A stretch of DNA of 64,000 nucleotides from positions 62,001 to 126,000 of the forward strand of contig NZ_JAAGPI010000012.1 in the NCBI RefSeq assembly GCF_017104715.1, in the 5' to 3' direction. The stretch comes from Burkholderia sp. Ac-20365 (lineage in GTDB: Bacteria > Pseudomonadota > Gammaproteobacteria > Burkholderiales > Burkholderiaceae). This document shows positions 61,925 to 64,000 of the stretch, one piece after another (position 1 is the first letter of the stretch; each line of letters starts with the position of its first letter). Made by a program: the position numbers and the translations under genes. The notes under the pieces are model-generated. The model worked only from the letters and a program-made list of their open reading frames with translations. It had not been told where the DNA came from and made no database searches.

Positions 61925-62749
61925 TCAGGTCCCCGTCCATCCGCGCTGGAAGGTTTCGGAATAGCTGAAGCGCTCGGCGGGATGAATGCTGATCGAAGCC
62001 TCGACCACCTCGCCCCGCCGGTTGATATAGCGGCGCAGCAGCCAGAGCGCCGGCGAACGCGCCTTCGCATTGACGATGCGCGCGATGTCGGCGGTCAGCG
62101 CGACCGCCTTGATTTCCTGCTGAACCTGCGTGATCTGCTCGCCGAACTGCCGCTCGATCATCGTGAAGATGGGCGTATGCGGCTGATCCTCGATGCCCGT
62201 CAGCGAGCGGAACGCCGGCTGGATATACACCTCCGTGTGACAGATGGGATCGACGCTCTCGGGAGAACGCCGCACCCCTTCCAGACGCAGCCACGTTTCG
62301 CCGGGCTTTGCCTGCAGCATCGCGCACAGCGATGCATCGGAGACTTCCACCGTCTCTTTCTTCAGCAACTGAAGCACGGTATCGGCCGTGTAGCGATGCA
62401 GATCGCTCAGCTCCTGCATCACCTGCCGGTAACTGCCTTCGGCGCTGACCGCCTTGACCGTCGTTCCGACGCCTGCCTGGCGGACCACCATGCCCAACTG
62501 CACGAGTTGCTTGACCGCTTCGCGCACGGTCGAGCGGCTCGCGCCGAACTGTTCGCACAGTTCGAATTCGGTGGGAATGGTCGAGCCGACGGGAAAGCGT
62601 CCGCTTTGAATTTCGTTGATGAGCGTCTGCGCCAGTTGCATGTAGCGAGGCTGCTGACCGAGCACGTTAACCATCTTTTGCACGCACGATGAAGGATTGA
62701 CGAACGGATCCGCCTGCTGCGCCTCATCGTGCGTGGCCAGAATGGTCAT
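61925..62749 (-). CDS. GntR-family (UTRA/HutC) regulator
   Basis: A 274-residue transcription factor with N-terminal winged helix-turn-helix (GSTIPTEFELCEQFGASRSTVREAVKQLVQLGMVVRQAG) after a polar lead, and C-terminal UTRA ligand domain (PICHTEVYIQPAFRSL, LWLLRRYINRRGEVVEASISIHPAERFSY). Its start overlaps the CoA-transferase stop by four bases, so it is inside the operon that it probably controls. The ligand would be a pathway acid or its CoA ester. Confidence 0.9.
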   Translation of the reverse strand: MTILATHDEAQQADPFVNPSSCVQKMVNVLGQQPRYMQLAQTLINEIQSGRFPVGSTIPTEFELCEQFGASRSTVREAVKQLVQLGMVVRQAGVGTTVKAVSAEGSYRQVMQELSDLHRYTADTVLQLLKKETVEVSDASLCAMLQAKPGETWLRLEGVRRSPESVDPICHTEVYIQPAFRSLTGIEDQPHTPIFTMIERQFGEQITQVQQEIKAVALTADIARIVNAKARSPALWLLRRYINRRGEVVEASISIHPAERFSYSETFQRGWTGT

Positions 62750-63936
62750 TGCACGACACCGCCTTCGCGCAGCCCGGCGATCCGATCAGCATCGTAACCG
62801 AGTTCGGCGAGAAGCCTTGCGTTGTCTTGCCCCAGTTCGGGCGCGGCACGCATCGGCAGCGGCTCGTCGACACGCACGGGCGCCGCCACGCCGCGGATTT
62901 TCCCGAAGCGCGGATGCTCGGCATCGACCACGCTTTCGCGCTCGGCGACGAACGGATTCTCGAGCGCCTGACGGATGTCGTAGACGGGCGCGGCGGGCAC
63001 GCGGCCGCCCAGCCGTTCGAGCCACTCCGCCGTGGTGGCGCGCGACAGCGCCGCATCCAGTTCCCGCTCGACCAGATCGCGATTGGCGAGCCGCGCCTTG
63101 AAACTCGCGAAGCGTTCGTCGCTGACCCACGACGGCCGGTCGAGAATCTCCGCCAGCACGCCCCAGAATTTTTCCTTGTTGCACATCAGGAAAATCCAGC
63201 CGTCTTTCGTCTTGTACAGCTGGCTCGGCGTCAGCGACGGATGCGCGGAACGCCGGTCGCGGCCCGTCACCACATCGCCGTTCAGATACCACGTCGCCAC
63301 GTACGCGAGGTTATGCAGCGCCACATCGAAGAGACTCGTGTCGAGATCGCGTCCGATGCCCGTCGCGCGCGCCTGCACCAGACCTGCTAGCAAAGCCATT
63401 GCGGCTGTCGTGCCGGTCATCAGATCGATGATCGACAGACCGAAGCGCGCGGGCGGCGCATCGGGCTCGCCCGTCACCGACAGATAGCCCGCTTCCGCCT
63501 GCATCAGGTAGTCGTAACCGGGCCACGACGCGCGGCTGCCCGTGCGGCCATACGCGGACAGATGCGCGCACACGATCGCGGGGTTGGCCGCTTTCAACTG
63601 GTCGTAGGTCAGGCCGAGCTTCACGGGCAAATCGCCACGCAGGTTGTTGAACACGGCGTCGGCCGTCTTGACCAGATCGAGCAGGACTTCACGGCCTTCA
63701 GGCTTCTTCAGGTCGAGCGTCAGACTGCACTTGTTGCGGTTGAACGCCTCGAAGAAGTGACTATCGCCTTCACCGAAAAAATGCGGTCCGACACTGCGGC
63801 CCACGTCGCCGCCTTCGCGGAAATTTTCGATCTTGATCACTTCCGCGCCGAGGTCGGCCAGGTGTTGCGTGGCAAACGGGCCCGCACCGTATTGTTCGAC
63901 GGCGACGATACGCACGCCGGAAAGTGGCAGGCTCAT
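62746..63936 (-). CDS. class III CoA-transferase (CaiB/BaiF family)
   Basis: A 396-residue CoA-transferase that activates a carboxylic acid by taking CoA from a donor ester. Family marks: GVRIVAVEQYGAGPFATQHLADLGAEVIKIE at the start, the catalytic Asp171 in LSIIDLMTG, and AHLSAYGRTGSRASWPGYDYLMQAEAG. Its start overlaps the stop of an acyl-CoA dehydrogenase gene (ATGA), linking activation to oxidation of the same acyl chain. Such pairs occur in glutarate, itaconate and related dicarboxylate pathways. Confidence 0.92.
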   Translation of the reverse strand: MSLPLSGVRIVAVEQYGAGPFATQHLADLGAEVIKIENFREGGDVGRSVGPHFFGEGDSHFFEAFNRNKCSLTLDLKKPEGREVLLDLVKTADAVFNNLRGDLPVKLGLTYDQLKAANPAIVCAHLSAYGRTGSRASWPGYDYLMQAEAGYLSVTGEPDAPPARFGLSIIDLMTGTTAAMALLAGLVQARATGIGRDLDTSLFDVALHNLAYVATWYLNGDVVTGRDRRSAHPSLTPSQLYKTKDGWIFLMCNKEKFWGVLAEILDRPSWVSDERFASFKARLANRDLVERELDAALSRATTAEWLERLGGRVPAAPVYDIRQALENPFVAERESVVDAEHPRFGKIRGVAAPVRVDEPLPMRAAPELGQDNARLLAELGYDADRIAGLREGGVVQ

Positions 63937-64000
63937 GCAGGGTTCCTCGCAATCAGCATCTTCGCAATGATGAGGCGCTGCATCTCGTTGGTGCCTTCGC
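63933..64000 (-). CDS. acyl-CoA dehydrogenase (C-terminal end only)
   Basis: Only the last 21 full codons are in the window. They read EGTNEMQRLIIAKMLIARNPA and then stop, matching the C-terminus of acyl-CoA dehydrogenases, where the first four residues normally lie by the flavin. It shares the ATGA junction with the CoA-transferase. The rest lies beyond the right edge. Confidence 0.85.
   Translation of the reverse strand, partial: EGTNEMQRLIIAKMLIARNPA

Overview
The window looks like a chromosomal segment of a Burkholderiaceae bacterium, most likely the Paraburkholderia/Caballeronia group. It is GC-rich, codes densely on both strands, and carries families typical of that group: a NasA-CysJ fusion nitrate reductase, DUF1348 and DUF2889 proteins, many LysR, AraC and GntR regulators, and long hairpin-bearing intergenic repeats. 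I saw no rRNA, tRNA, transposase, integrase or CRISPR array.

Layout. 1-1134: 5' part of a lipoprotein M1 aminopeptidase gene. 1805-3418: a CSS/EAL c-di-GMP phosphodiesterase. 3450-6165: cyanate detoxification (cynR divergent from cynT-cynS and a DUF1348 gene). 6182-11020: a DctB/DctD-type two-component system beside a 2-hydroxycarboxylate transporter with a sigma-54 promoter. 11179-13972: a conserved hypothetical, the ohr operon with a small secreted protein, repeat element A, and ohrR. 14021-22794: nitrate assimilation (narK-nirB-nirD-nasA/cysJ) behind a sigma-54 promoter, two tandem NtrC-type sites and a leader hairpin. 22844-26374: tartrate/D-malate use (LysR, dehydrogenase, MFS). 26411-32816: CsbD, a GGDEF-EAL protein, an ATPase remnant, a GNAT protein, a 3-hydroxyacyl-CoA dehydrogenase and a hypothetical. 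32817-39407: glycolate oxidase (glcC, glcDEF) bracketed by repeat elements B and C. 39556-43333: a BON protein, a CobS/CobT-like AAA/VWA pair and a small monooxygenase. 43683-54044: a pyridine-ring catabolic cluster (Rieske oxygenase and reductase, NicC-, NicE-, NicD-, NicX- and NicF-like enzymes, a binding protein, a BenE-type carrier, an AraC regulator). 54058-58781: a sugar or sugar-acid cluster (aldo/keto reductase, orphan ABC binding protein, DUF1479 oxygenase, AraC). 58804-64000: a CoA-ester catabolic cluster (acyl-CoA dehydrogenase, class III CoA-transferase, GntR, CitE-like lyase, ETF, DUF2889).

How the parts fit. Nitrogen runs through the window: nitrate assimilation, ammonia release from cyanate, and ammonia release from a pyridine ring by way of maleamate. 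Carbon modules feed the C4/C2 pool: maleate to fumarate, tartrate/malate, 2-hydroxycarboxylates and glycolate. Several modules carry readable control sites: sigma-54 promoters at narK and at the 2HCT gene, GCAC-N7-GTGC sites upstream of narK, TGGT-N3-ACCA boxes at glcC/glcD, and a shared TGCGATT motif at the ohr and ohrR promoters.

The two least explained items are (1) three copies of a roughly 0.7-kb non-coding element made of two different giant hairpins facing each other around a nested core, with a strand-composition skew that spreads into neighbouring genes, and (2) a Rieske oxygenase/reductase pair at the head of an otherwise nic-like operon that lacks the nicotinate hydroxylase genes, which suggests a pyridine substrate other than nicotinate.
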